NCBI GenBank assembly: GCA_963823675.1
Contig: CAWGMT010000009.1
Coordinates: 434,001 to 498,000, forward strand
Length of the DNA stretch: 64,000 nt
DNA from: CAWGMT01 sp963823675
Lineage (GTDB): Bacteria > Planctomycetota > Planctomycetia > Isosphaerales > Isosphaeraceae
Direction: 5' to 3'
In this document: positions 39,416 through 49,023 of the stretch, piece after piece
Layout: each line of letters starts with the position of its first letter
How positions within the stretch are numbered: the stretch's first letter is position 1
Notes under the pieces: generated by a model
What the model was told of the DNA's origin: nothing
Seen by the model: the letters and a program-made list of their open reading frames with translations, nothing else
Database searches by the model: none
Program-made: the position numbers and the translations under genes

Positions 39416-39889
39416 TCACAAGCGACGCCGCGGGTGCAAGCGCGCGCTGGCGCTGGTGACGAGGACGGTCTTGACCCAAGCCAGGTTGAGCCATAGTTGC
39501 TTGCGTGAGCGGCGGAAGCTGTCGAAGCTATGCCTGAGCTGCATCCCGGCTATCCCTGCCACCAGTCCCCCGAGTGCCAAGGCCGCTCCGGCCGTCAGGA
39601 GCATCGCCCAACCCTGGTGGATCTTCAGTGCGGAAGCGACCAGCCAGCCGGCGCCGAGGAGGGCCACCGGGATGCTGGCCACCATCACGGCCAGGCCCAC
39701 CACGCTCAGCATGATCGGAATCGCCGACTTCCGGGCGGCGTCTTTGAAGTCGACGGCCGCGAGCTTGGCCTGGAGCTCGGCCAGGGACGCGAGGTCGTCG
39801 ACGAACTCGGCGACACCCTCGAACTCAGCCGAATGGGAACCGGGCACGCGAGCTGTCCCACGACCGTTCACGGACGCTTGATCAACCAT
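39416..39889 (-). CDS. YqjE/holin-X-like membrane protein
   Basis: About 157 residues. An N-terminal helical part (FVDDLASLAELQAKLAAVD) is followed by two hydrophobic helices (IPIMLSVVGLAVMVASIPVA and WAMLLTAGAALALGGLVAGI), the layout of phage_holin_3_6/YqjE-type proteins. It overlaps the preceding DUF883 gene by 22 bases. The yqjD-yqjE order is seen in enterobacterial stress operons, which supports the assignment. Confidence 0.7.
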   Translation of the reverse strand: MVDQASVNGRGTARVPGSHSAEFEGVAEFVDDLASLAELQAKLAAVDFKDAARKSAIPIMLSVVGLAVMVASIPVALLGAGWLVASALKIHQGWAMLLTAGAALALGGLVAGIAGMQLRHSFDSFRRSRKQLWLNLAWVKTVLVTSASARLHPRRRL

Positions 39890-40068
39890 CCCAGGACGAC
39901 TCCTACACAAAGCGCGATACCCAGAGCCTTCACGGGTTCTCTGGTCACAAAGTCAGTCACGATTGCTCTCCCATCGGCCAGCCGTTCACGGGCGGCCGCC
40001 ACGTCCTGGCGCGCCATCGCCTTGATGTCGTCCAGTTGGGGAGTGAACTCCGATTTCATACCTTGCAA
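39868..40068 (-). CDS. DUF883 family (ElaB/YqjD-like) protein
   Basis: Sixty-six residues, or 63 from the internal ATG at 40059. The first 45 form an amphipathic charged helix (DDIKAMARQDVAAARERLAD) and the C-terminus is the membrane anchor EPVKALGIALCVGVVLGW, exactly the ElaB/YqjD pattern. Overlap with the downstream holin-like gene implies cotranslation. Confidence 0.75.
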   Translation of the reverse strand: MQGMKSEFTPQLDDIKAMARQDVAAARERLADGRAIVTDFVTREPVKALGIALCVGVVLGWLIKRP

Positions 40069-40146
40069 CGCGGTCGTTCATTGTCCTATTCTCCAAAAAA
40101 TTGGTTTCGATCGAAGCCGTCTGCTTCCGATTCAATGTCCTACCGC

Positions 40147-40614
40147 TCAACCCGGCCGATCAAGCCGCTCCGCTCCCCAGCCGACGCCGACGGAGCGGTC
40201 CGGTCCACATTTCGCTTGGGGTATTGTTGTTCGAGCCAGTGCAGCGAGATAATTCTGGCCCGCACGGACGGCCACGGGTAACAAGATGCCGCCGGCGGCG
40301 AGCAGTAGACTCTTGCCGCTCCTCGATCGTTCCCGACTCTTGGCGCTGGCTCCCGCAACCGGTTCACCAGCCGTGGCCCCATCGACCGGGCTGGCGGTGT
40401 CGGCCGCGGCCTTCTGGTGACCGCTGGTGTACATCAGGTAGCCGGCCGCAGTCGCCGCGCCCAGGGCGATCCAGGGATAGGTCCACGTGTAGCGTCCCCA
40501 GTCGACGATAGCCTCGGCGCCGGCGACTGATTCGCGCACGTTCGTATGAGGCTCGCGGCGAATCACCGCCATCCGATGATAGATCTCATCGACGTCATTC
40601 GATCCGGTGCTCAC
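40147..40614 (-). CDS. Membrane protein of unknown function
   Basis: A 155-residue protein. The GTG start has an excellent GGAGGG ribosome binding site. Residues 40-65 form one transmembrane helix (TYPWIALGAATAAGYLMY), followed by a Ser/Ala-rich linker and a second hydrophobic stretch (SLLLAAGGILLPVAVRAG). No known domain was recognised. It is the third gene in the run headed by element D and may be an envelope-stress protein. Confidence 0.6.
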   Translation of the reverse strand: MSTGSNDVDEIYHRMAVIRREPHTNVRESVAGAEAIVDWGRYTWTYPWIALGAATAAGYLMYTSGHQKAAADTASPVDGATAGEPVAGASAKSRERSRSGKSLLLAAGGILLPVAVRAGQNYLAALARTTIPQAKCGPDRSVGVGWGAERLDRPG

Positions 40615-40706
40615 GGTTCCCTCCCCCCTTCCCTGGAAGTTGTTTGAAATCGGGTATGGCCGCGGAGGCCGAGCCGTCCAACGAGAGGGCGATCTCCGCG
40701 ACTTCC

Positions 40707-40922
40707 TCACCGGTCGCTCTTGCCGGTCTGGCCCGCGTAGTTCGGCGGCGGGTTATCGCCGGTTGATTTGACCTTGGTCTCGGTGCTCGTGGTGGTCGTT
40801 CCACCAGGCGTCGTGACCGTTTCGGTCCTTCCCGTCTTCGATTCCTCGCCGCAGCCCACCAGGCCGACGGCAGGGAAGACGAGGAGGCTGAAAATCAGAG
40901 CAGATGACAGAATCCGTTTCAT
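40707..40922 (-). CDS. Small lipoprotein
   Basis: Seventy-one residues: signal peptide with lipobox (VGLVGC), then a Thr/Gly-rich tail (TVTTPGGTTTTSTETKVKS). Such short Thr-rich lipoproteins are common in planctomycetes and have no assigned role. AGAGGG precedes the ATG. It lies 60 bases after the DUF3309 gene on the same strand. Confidence 0.72.
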   Translation of the reverse strand: MKRILSSALIFSLLVFPAVGLVGCGEESKTGRTETVTTPGGTTTTSTETKVKSTGDNPPPNYAGQTGKSDR

Positions 40923-40983
40923 GAGGTTCCCTCTTCTGAAAAGACTGGTGTGACCGCCGCGGCCAGACCGGATACAGCCGCCG

Positions 40984-41142
40984 TCAGATGCGCCCGAGGA
41001 GCACGAGGATCAGTACGATCACCAACAACAGCCCCAAGCCGCCGCTGGGGCCGTAGCCCCAGTTCCGGCTGTAGCCCCAGCGCGGAAATGCACCTAGAAC
41101 GAGCAGGACCAAGACAACTAGCACGATCGTGCCGAGACTCAT
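40984..41142 (-). CDS. DUF3309 small membrane protein
   Basis: Fifty-two residues: MSLGTIVLVVLVLLVLGAF, then PRWGYSRNWGYGPSGG, then a second helix LGLLLVIVLILVLLGRI. This two-helix form with the WGYGPSGG centre is the DUF3309 signature. AAGGGGTC precedes the ATG. It is the first gene after element D, 160 bases from its terminator. A truncated relative is at 28462-28605. Confidence 0.85.
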   Translation of the reverse strand: MSLGTIVLVVLVLLVLGAFPRWGYSRNWGYGPSGGLGLLLVIVLILVLLGRI

Positions 41143-41302
41143 TGATGACCCCTTTCGATGGTCTGATACCCCATGGGAGCCGCGGCCTTGAACGCCTCGG
41201 CCAGCGGTAACTCTTACTCGCGGATAAGCCGCTTTGAATCAGAGTTTGGCTGGGTGACCATTTCGATGTCGCCCTCGCGACCGCCCGTCGCCACCACAAG
41301 CG

Positions 41303-41351
41303 AAAAAAGCCGACCTGACGGAACACCCCGGAGGTATTCGGCCACGCCGGC
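41303..41351 (-). terminator. Intrinsic terminator of element D
   Basis: Minus-strand hairpin GCCGGC.../...GTCGGC between 41351 and 41309, with one G-U pair and a less perfect middle than the other copies, then six T (41308-41303). Confidence 0.75.
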
Positions 41352-41508
41352 TTACTCGTCAACGGGCCCCCCGGCCAAGCCGGGTTGCTCTTTGTCTAGT
41401 CATCCGACAACTTCGATTCAAGTTTTCATCGGAGCCGAATGTGAGTCCACACACGCTCCGTCACTACTTGCATTGTCCCGCGCACGAACGGAAAAGCAAG
41501 TGAATTCT
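41303..41508 (-). promoter_or_regulatory. Repeat element D: promoter, structured leader and terminator
   Basis: Read on the minus strand. TTGCTT is at 41499-41494 and GACAAT at 41477-41472, 16 bases apart. The leader has a GGAGC/GCTCC stem with TGTG/CACA extension, an AACTT/AAGTT stem, GTCGG followed by ATGAC, the CCCGG/CCGGG hairpin and the terminator. Its first stem has a different sequence from the other copies. It heads the minus-strand run of seven small stress and envelope genes ending at 37001. Confidence 0.75.
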
Positions 41509-41595
41509 CTTGCGATTTCTTGTGCGATGGGTCGTTGAGGTCCTGAACCGGTGGAGGACGAACCAGACAAAATCGTTTATCCGAAGCAACGGAGT

Positions 41596-41836
41596 TCAGC
41601 GGCCTGCGTCCTTGATCTTCTCGGCGACGTTGTGCACGACATCTTTGGTCTTTTCGGCAAAGTTGTGAGCGGCGTCCCCGACCTTCTGGCCCACATCGTG
41701 TGCGGCGTCCTTGGTCTTTTCGGCTACATTGTGCGCCGCGTCCTTGCTCTTTTCGGCTGACATTGTGCGCGACGTCCTTGACCTTCTCAGCGGCGCCGTG
41801 AATTTCTTCCTTCACTTTGTCACTCGCGTTCGCCAT
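41596..41836 (-). CDS. LEA-like protein with 11-residue repeats, one frameshift
   Basis: After correcting one inserted base near 41762, about 79 residues read as seven copies of an 11-residue unit close to AEKxKDxxHNV (for example AEKSKDAAHNV, AEKTKDAAHDV, AEKIKDAGR). Such 11-mer repeats form long amphipathic helices as in LEA group 3 desiccation proteins and YtxH-like proteins. TTAGGAGCC precedes the ATG (MANASDKVKEEIHG). It ends about 90 bases before element D on the same strand. The function is inferred only from the repeat pattern. Confidence 0.7.
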
Positions 41837-42021
41837 GACCTGGCTCCTAATTCGATGGTGGGAATCATAAAAAAAGCCCTCCCGCACGAATCCTCGCACG
41901 GCAGGGCCACCTTGACCTTCAACTCCCCACCCCATCATAAGTGGGAGAGTACACCCAGTAATATACATCAGCCGGTTCCAGATCGCAATACACTGCTCGG
42001 TACTCTTTCGCGAGACGTGAC

Positions 42022-42693
42022 TCACCCGTTCTCCAGCATCCACTTCGTGGCGTAGTGGGCAAGTGCCGTGCCATCGCTCAGGTCCAGTTTCGCCCGGATG
42101 CGGTCGCGGTAGGTCTCGATGGTCTTGACGCTCAGGTGCAGTCGTTCGGCAATCTCCGCGGTCTTCACGCCCTGGCCGATGAGACGAAAGACCTCCAGCT
42201 CGCGATCGGCCAGCGCGTCGAGCGGCGAACGCGTGACTTCCTCTCGCCCCCCGCCGACGGTGCGGTGCAACATCGTCTGGACCATCGCGTCGCTCAGGTA
42301 GACCTTGCCTTCCAGCACCCGCCGGATGCCCTCGACGATCTTGTCCGTGGCCTGATCCTTATTGATGTAGCCCAGCGCACCGGCGCGGAGCGCACGCTCG
42401 GCGTAGAGCGATTCACTGTGCGTTGACCAGACCAGCATGCGGACCGTGTCGTTGCGGTCCTTGATCCGCTTGATCAGGTCGATGCCGCAGCCGGTCTTGA
42501 GGGAGATATCGACAACGGCCACGTCAGGCTGGGTGTCGGCGACCAGGCGCAGGGCCTCGCTCAAGTCGGCGGCCTCGCCACAGACTTCCAGGTCGGATTG
42601 CCGACCGATCCGCATGGCCAGCGCCTCGCGCACGGCCGGGTGGTCATCGACGATCAGGACTCTCGCTCGTTTCTTGCTGTTGTTACGGCTCAT
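42022..42693 (-). CDS. NarL/LuxR-family response regulator
   Basis: A 223-residue regulator. Receiver: VLIVDDH with acidic pair at about residues 16-17, phosphoacceptor D62 in VAVVDISLKT, and a lysine in GYINKDQ. Output: a LuxR-type HTH (LADRELEVFRLIGQGVKT, LSVKTIETYRDRIRAKL). Its ATG at 42693 lies before the kinase stop at 42683, an 11-base overlap, so it is almost certainly the partner of that kinase. Confidence 0.9.
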   Translation of the reverse strand: MSRNNSKKRARVLIVDDHPAVREALAMRIGRQSDLEVCGEAADLSEALRLVADTQPDVAVVDISLKTGCGIDLIKRIKDRNDTVRMLVWSTHSESLYAERALRAGALGYINKDQATDKIVEGIRRVLEGKVYLSDAMVQTMLHRTVGGGREEVTRSPLDALADRELEVFRLIGQGVKTAEIAERLHLSVKTIETYRDRIRAKLDLSDGTALAHYATKWMLENG

Positions 42694-45600
42694 TGTTCTT
42701 CCTCGCCAAGGCACACGTTACCACGGTGCCGGCGGGCTTCGCCGGCTCGATGGTCAAGGTCGCACCGATGATCGCGGCACGGTTGCGCATGATGCGCAGA
42801 CCCAGTCCGCCGTGGTTCTCGGCCGGCTGGTCCGGGATGCCGATGCCGTCGTCTTGCACGCGCAGGACCAGGAGGTGATCCGACTCCACGGAAATGCGGA
42901 TGTTCTGGCACCGGGCGTGCTTGACGGCGTTGTGGACCGCTTCCTGGGCGATGAGATAGAGGTGGGTCGCGATGAGGTTGTCCTCGACGAGGACCGGCTC
43001 GGGGCAGTCGAAGACGCATGTCACCTTGTCCTCCTGCTGGGTACGGTTGGCCAGGTCGGACAGTGCGGCCATGAGCCCCTCGGCATCGACCGAAACGGGA
43101 AGCAGCCCACGCATGACGGCCCGAAGCTCTTGCTGGCTGCGCTGCAATCCCAGGACCAGCCGCTCGACCAACTGCGACGCGTTCGAGGGATCCGACCGCA
43201 GGGTCTCGGCCAGGTCGCCGGCAAGCATGTTGAGGGCGGTCAGTTCCTGGCTCACGCTGTCGTGCAGGTCCTGACCGATGCGTCGCTGCTCCAGAGACGC
43301 GATCTCCACGACCTCGCGCTCCAGCTCCTTTCTCCGGCTGATGTCGCGGAGAAGGCCGGTGAAGAGTTTCAGGTGTCCCACCTCACTGACGGCCAGGTCC
43401 ACCGGGAAGGTCGATCCATCCTTGCGCCGACCTTCCACTTCACGACCGATGCCGATGATGTGCTTTTCCCCGGTTTGCATGATACCTCGCCAGGTAGCGA
43501 TCGTGTTCTTCCCGGTAGGGCGCGGGCATGAGCATCTTCACGTTCTGGCCGATCATCTCGGCGGCGGCGTAGCCGAACATCCGTTCGGCGGCGGCGTTGA
43601 CCGATTGGATGACGCCGCTGAACATCGATTGTGATGATCGCGTCGGCAGCGGTGTTCAGGATGGCCGCGAGGCGGGCTTCACGGTCGTGCGCGTGGTCGG
43701 CCATCTGCCGGAACCGCTCCTCACTCCTGCGCAGCTCCTCCTCGGCCCGCTTGCGCTCGGTGATGTCACGCCCGGTCACCGAGGCGCTCACGACCTTGCC
43801 GTCGCTATCCCGGATCGGCGAAATCGTCAGCGCCACCGCGACGCGCTGTCCGTCCTTGCGGAGACGCTCCGTCTCGAGCTGCTCGACATGCTCGCCGCGC
43901 GCCAGCATGGCCATGACCTTGGTCCATTCGTCGGCGCGGTCTTCCGGGACGAGCATCTTGACCGATCGGCCCACGGCCTCGTCGCGGCTGTACCCGTAAA
44001 GCCGCTCGGCGCCTCGGTTCCAGGTTCTGATGGTCCCGTCGAGGTCCTTGCTGAAGATCGCGTCCGCGGAACTCTCGACCACGGCGGCGAGGCGCCGGAC
44101 GACCGCGTCCGCGGCCTGTTTGCGCTCGGTGATGTCCACGAAGGTGATCACGACGCCGTCGATGCGGTTGTCCAGGGTGCGGTAGGGCATGATCCGCCGA
44201 ACGCACCAGCGGCCGTCCTCGGTGCGCACTTCCTTTTCGCGCGGCGTCAGGTCGCGCAGGAGCTCTTGGGCCTCGCGCAGCAAGTCGTCGTCGGTGAACC
44301 TCGCGACGATGTCGCCGATCGGCCGGCCGAGATCCGTGGCGATCAGGTTGAACATGCGCGTGGCGGTGGGCGTGAACAACTTGATCCGAAGGCCGGCGTC
44401 CAGGAATACGGTGGCGATGTGGGTCGCGTTGAGGAGATTGGCCATGTCGTTATTGGCCGACTCCACCTCCTCGACTTTGTCGTGGAGCTGGTTGTTGACG
44501 GTGCTCAGCTCCTCGTTGAGGGATTGCAGCTCCTCCTTGGAGGTCTCCAGCTCCTCGTTGGCGGACTGGAGCTCCTCGTTCATCGACATGACTTCTTCGT
44601 TCGACGCTTTGAGTTCCTCGTTGGCACTCTCCAGCTCCTCGATGGTGCTTTGCAGGTCATCGCGCGTGGTCTCCAGCTCCTGCTCGAGCTGGCGCAGCAG
44701 GTCCGACTCTGCCGTCTCGGCGCGCGTTCGTGCTTCGGCCAGCGTTTCACCCGCAGGATTCGGCTGCTCCTGGAACGAGATCAGCAGCAGACCTTCGGTC
44801 TGTTTGGACGGGTTGAGAGGCTCCACCTCGATGTTCACCCGGCGGATGTCGCCCCCATGGCGCATCATCACGCCCTTGATGCTCTGGGGGGCGTTTTCGC
44901 GGATGGCCCGGCGGATGACGACGCGCAGCTTGGGTTCGAGGGCCTTGCGCGCCAGAGAAAGCAGGTTCTGGGTGGGTGGGCCGCCTGGCTGGACGAGGTA
45001 GTCCTCGGTCGGCCCGGCGAAGTGCAGGACCTCGTAATTGCGGTTGATCACAACGCAAGCCAGACCAAACCGGTGCAGCAAGGAGTTCTGGGCCAGCTCC
45101 GCCAACTTGGGAGGCGACTTGGGGCCGGCTGGCCGGCTGCGGCTTGGCCTGGCGCGGCTCCGTCTGCATCACCGGGAACTGCAAGTCGTCCGCCCGAGCC
45201 GGGCCAATGCGCCGGTAAATGCGCCATTTCTTGGAGACCGGCTCGAACAGGTCGGTTTGCCGGCCAACCGTCTCCGACGGGCCCAGGAACAGGTAGCCTC
45301 CCTCTTTGAGAGCGAAGTGCAAGAGGGCTGATGATCTTCTTCTGCATCTCCGGTTCGAGGTAGATCAGGATGTTGCGGCAACTGATCAGGTCCATCTTGG
45401 AAAAGGGGGCGTCGGTGATCAGGTTTTGAACCGCAAACGTCACTGTTTCGCGCACCTGTTTGCTGATCTGCCAGGCGGATTCGTCCACCCGCGTGAAGAA
45501 GCGGGCCAGCCGTTCCGGAGAGACATCGGCGGAGATGCCCTCGGGATAGATTCCCCGGCGGGCGACCTCCAGCGCTTGTTCATCGACATCCGTGGCGAAG

Positions 45601-46763
45601 ATTTGCAGGCGGCAGGGGTTCTGCGCCGCCGTCTGATGTTCGAGCAACAGCATGGCGACGGAGTAAGGCTCCTCGCCGGTGGCACAACCGGGGACCCAGA
45701 CGCGCAACGGCGGCGTCGGCATCCTTCGCCTGGACGAGCGGGGCGATGACTTCCGTCTCCAGAGTGCTGAAGGCGTCCGGGTCGCGGAAGAACCTGGTCA
45801 CGCTGATCAAGAGATCGCGAGCGAGTTGCTTGACCTCCTCGGGATGTTCGCGCAGGTGGGCGAGGTATTCCGCGACGTTATCGAAGTGGCTCAGTCCCAT
45901 GCGCCGTTCCAGCCGCCGCGCGAGCATTTTCTTGCGATAGCAGCGAAAATCGAACTTCGTGCGGGCACGCAGGAGAGCGAGCAATTGGTTCAGATGGTCC
46001 GGGCCTCATCGACCGCGGCGACGACCCTGCCCCCGTTGACGTAGCCGTGCTGCACGTACTTGACGAGCGCTTCCGGCATCTGCTCGACGGGCAAGACATA
46101 GTCGGCCAGGCCCGTGGCGATGGCGCTCTCGGGCATGCGGGGGTAAGCGGCCGTCTTGGGGTCCTGAACCATGGCCATGCCGCCCGCGGCCTTGACCGCC
46201 GTGAGCCCCAGCGTCCCGTGCGACCCGGTCCCGCTCAGGATGATGCAGATCGCTTTTTCCAGCTGATCGTCGGCCAGCGAGCGCAGAAAGAGATCGATCG
46301 ATGTCTGCCAGCCGCCGCGCTCCACCGGCCCGGTCAGGCGGAGCACGCCGCCGGAGATGGTCATGTTCTTGTTGGGCGGGATGATGTAGACACGGTTGGC
46401 CTCGACGGCCATGCCCTCAGCGGCCTCGACGACCGGCATCGACGTGTGCCGGGTGAGCAACTCGACCATCAGGCTTTCGTGCGTGGGGTCGAGGTGGGGG
46501 ATGAGGACGAAGGCGATACCGCTGTCCGCGGGCATGGCGGCGAAAAACTTCTTGAAGGCGTCGAGCCCGCCGGCCGAAGCGACCAACCCGGCCACGGGCA
46601 GCTCCAGTCGGCCTCGTTCCCTCGCCGAGGCATCTTCGTCGGACGGCGGCGACGGCGATTCGTCGCTGGGTTCAGGAACCCTGCTCGGACGTTTCGGCTG
46701 GTGGGATCGGCTTGGCCCTTTCGGAAGCCGTCGCACGCTTCTTCCTCGTTTTTTCGCGGCCAT
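42683..46763 (-). CDS. CheB-CheR-PAS-NarX-type histidine kinase fusion, about six frameshifts
   Basis: About 1,360 codons. Order: CheB methylesterase-like domain (LPVAGLVASAGGLDAF, LSGTGSHGTLGL), CheR methyltransferase (CYRKKMLARRLERRM, VWVPGCATGEEPYS, DLISCRNILIYL), a long coiled coil (SANEELKASNEEVMSMN), PAS domains (ADAIFSKDLDGTIRTWN, FSGVIQSVNAAAERMFGY), and a HisKA_3 kinase (GQDLHDSVSQELTAL with the phospho-His, then GGLGLRIMRNRA). The frame changes near 45985, 45700, 45320, 45110, 43625 and 43480. It resembles known CheB/CheR hybrid kinases. The 3' end overlaps the regulator gene. The methylation targets are unknown. Confidence 0.82.
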
Positions 46764-46992
46764 CGCCGGTCCTCCTTCATCCCTCGACCTCTCTCGCCTC
46801 TCATTGTAGCCACCGCTGCACGAACGTTGAACCGGACGATGCCTGACGCCGCGTGTCGGGGTTTCCCCTACAACAAGTGTTTCACGGCCCCGACTGTCAG
46901 GTCGTTGGCGCTCCGGTTACTCTATTCCCAGATTGCCCTGTGTTTCCCAAAGCAACGCGACCGGGCTCAACGGAAGGGTGCGGATTCTGTCC

Positions 46993-47778
46993 ATGAAACA
47001 GCGCCTGCTCATTGCCGATGGCGATACCGAGCTGTGCGAGGTCTACCGAGGGTTCCTCACAGAGCGAGGATACGAGGTGGAAACGTCCACGGACGGCCTG
47101 GACTGCCTGGCGAAACTGCGTCAGGCGACGCCGGCGGTGCTGGTACTGGATCTGGAGCTTCTTTGGGGTGGAGGTGACGGCGTGCTTGCCTGGCTGCGTG
47201 AGGAGAGTCGAGCGCCCAGGGTTCCCGTGCTGCTCACGGCCACGGCTGCCGATCCGGCCGATGTGGCCGGATTCAACGAGCCGCCCGTCGTGGACTACCT
47301 GCCCAAACCCTTCGCGCTGGCCGGTCTCTTGGAGAGTATACGGTCTGCCGTCGCCACCAAGGGACGAAGGGAGCCCGTCAAACCTGGATCGTGTTCCCGG
47401 CTACCTGAGCCTTCTCGACGAACGAGTCAGGGGGTAAGCTCGATGGTCCACTCCGCCACGCTTCTGATCCGGTCCGCCGGTGAGCGTCCCAACGAGGAAA
47501 AGGGCGCTCTCCAGGCGACCGCCCCGCTCCATCCCCAGAGCCTGGAAGACCAAGTGCTGGCCGACCGAGTCGAGCGCGCACTGGGTGCGACCGGCTACGG
47601 GGCACTGCGCACCGTCTCGGTCTCCGTCAACGCTGGGATCGTCTGCCTCGGGGGTCGAGTCTCCAGTTATTACCTGAAGCAGGTCGCGCAGGCGACCGCC
47701 CTGGCTGTTCCGGGAGCGCATCAGATTTGCGACGGCCTGGACGTCGTCCAACCAAATTCAGACTGCCACAAGGCTTGA
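46993..47778 (+). CDS. Response-regulator receiver fused to a BON domain
   Basis: A 261-residue frame. Residues 1-115 are a receiver (RLLIADGDTELCEVYRGF, phosphoacceptor D53 in VLVLDLEL, K in YLPKPFALAG). After a linker of about 45 residues, residues 185-255 match a BON domain (DRVERALGATGYGALRTVSV, IVCLGGRVSSYYLKQVA). BON domains bind membranes or act in osmotic shock proteins. A second ATG at 47442 with GGGGG upstream could allow a separate BON protein, and no stop intervenes. A frame-level fusion from a sequence error is possible. Confidence 0.65.
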   Translation: MKQRLLIADGDTELCEVYRGFLTERGYEVETSTDGLDCLAKLRQATPAVLVLDLELLWGGGDGVLAWLREESRAPRVPVLLTATAADPADVAGFNEPPVVDYLPKPFALAGLLESIRSAVATKGRREPVKPGSCSRLPEPSRRTSQGVSSMVHSATLLIRSAGERPNEEKGALQATAPLHPQSLEDQVLADRVERALGATGYGALRTVSVSVNAGIVCLGGRVSSYYLKQVAQATALAVPGAHQICDGLDVVQPNSDCHKA

Positions 47779-47922
47779 AACAAAGGACAACCACAAAGGA
47801 AGCTCAGTGATGCCGCCGGACGAGAAATGGAGTCAACACTGATGACTCAGTTTAAATCACAACGTGGAGGCTATCGCCCCTGCGTCCCGGCGAGTGCGCA
47901 GTGGAAGATTTCTAAGATCCCC

Positions 47923-48300
47923 ATGAAAACCCAGGCCGAGATCGAAGCCGCCATTTGCGAACTCACCAGCCGCCTTGAGCAGGAGTACATTGGCCGCGGG
48001 CCCAGGGCCATTCGCGCCCACCTGATCGGTGATCTCTTCATTGTCCGGCTCGAGGGCGTGTTGACCGCGTTCGAACAGCACCTCGTCAAGTCGCTCCCAG
48101 CCGAGAAGGGGAGGAGCCTGCTCAAAGAATTGCGAACCCATTTGATCGAAACGGCACGGCCGGTCATGGAAGCGATGATCCGAGAGGTCACGGGCGTCAA
48201 GGTGTTGAGCCTGCACCACGACATCAGCACCGTGACCGGAGAAGAGTTCGTGCTCTTCACCCTGGCCGAGTCGCCTTATTACAGGCAACCCAACACATGA
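47923..48300 (+). CDS. MpsC family (DUF2294) protein, paralogue 2
   Basis: A 125-residue protein starting MKTQAEIEAAICELTSR, highly similar over its length to the one at 26506-26895. Shared segments include GRGPRAIRAHLIGDLFIV and LEGVLTAFEQHLVKSLPAEK. The start was set by alignment with the paralogue; upstream ATGs lack family sequence and no strong ribosome binding site is seen. The function is not established. Confidence 0.72.
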   Translation: MKTQAEIEAAICELTSRLEQEYIGRGPRAIRAHLIGDLFIVRLEGVLTAFEQHLVKSLPAEKGRSLLKELRTHLIETARPVMEAMIREVTGVKVLSLHHDISTVTGEEFVLFTLAESPYYRQPNT

Positions 48301-48397
48301 TAGGGCCATGAATCGGGTTGGGAGTCGTACCTGCGGCCCCGAGCGGTACCATATACCCGGGGTGAACCAGGTAAGTAGCCACACCGCGGAGCCGCCG

Positions 48398-48760
48398 ATG
48401 CCCACGATCCTTGTGGTCGATGATGACGCCGACACGTGCCGCAACATGGCGGATTTGTTCGGCGACTGGGGCTACGCAATCGAGACAGCGGAGAGCGGCG
48501 TCACGGCTCTGGTGAAGGCACGACGGCAGCCGTACGCCGTGGCCCTGCTGGACCTGCGGATGCCCGGCATGGATGGCCTGACCCTTTGCCGACACCTCAA
48601 GCAGATGCAACCACTGATAGTGACGATGCTCGTCACCGCTTACCGACGCAGCAACCTGGACGAAGAAGCACAAGCGGTCGGCGTCCGGCACGTCCTTTCC
48701 AAGCCGGTTGATGTTCCACAGTTGTTCGCCCTGGTCGAGAAAGCCCTGGTAGGACCGTGA
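48398..48760 (+). CDS. Single-domain response regulator (CheY-like)
   Basis: A 120-residue stand-alone receiver: VVDDDADTC at residues 6-14, phosphoacceptor D52 in ALLDLRMPGMDG, Thr in VTAYRRS, and Lys in HVLSKPVDV. There is no output domain, so it probably acts through protein contacts or as a phosphate shuttle. GGAG precedes the ATG. It may be served by one of the kinases in this region. Confidence 0.85.
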   Translation: MPTILVVDDDADTCRNMADLFGDWGYAIETAESGVTALVKARRQPYAVALLDLRMPGMDGLTLCRHLKQMQPLIVTMLVTAYRRSNLDEEAQAVGVRHVLSKPVDVPQLFALVEKALVGP

Positions 48761-48864
48761 GTAGCAGAGCGCAAGATCGCCGGGCCGACGGCCCACGTTC
48801 TGAGCAAGCAAACCACGTGCAACGACTCTGTGACACGACCTCATGTTCGTCCTGCAGGGCGCAT

Positions 48865-49023
48865 CTATTTTGAAACGATCCACAAAGCATGAACCATCCC
48901 CGGAAAGAACAGCAACAAGCAAAGCAGGATGTTGATGAGCAGATCCTTGCCGAAGCCCCGTTCCAGAGCCACGGCGACCGGCGGCAGGAAGATGGCGATC
49001 AGGATCATGACCAACTTGTTCAC
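48865..49023 (-). CDS. YqaE/Pmp3-family (UPF0057) small membrane protein
   Basis: Fifty-two residues, VNKLVMILIAIFLPPVAVAL then ERGFGKDLLINILLCLLLFFPGMVHALWIV. This is the complete two-helix Pmp3 pattern with the FLPPxxV and FxxDxxINxLLxxxxxxPGxxHA signature. Pmp3 proteins affect membrane potential and salt tolerance. The GTG start has GGAG upstream and overlaps the stop codon of the glucan synthase (GTGA), so the two are translationally coupled. Confidence 0.85.
   Translation of the reverse strand: MNKLVMILIAIFLPPVAVALERGFGKDLLINILLCLLLFFPGMVHALWIVSK

Noticed and set aside
42437..43531. Long plus-strand open frames opposite the sensor kinase and the glucan synthase.
   Set aside because: They are antisense shadows of well-supported conserved genes.
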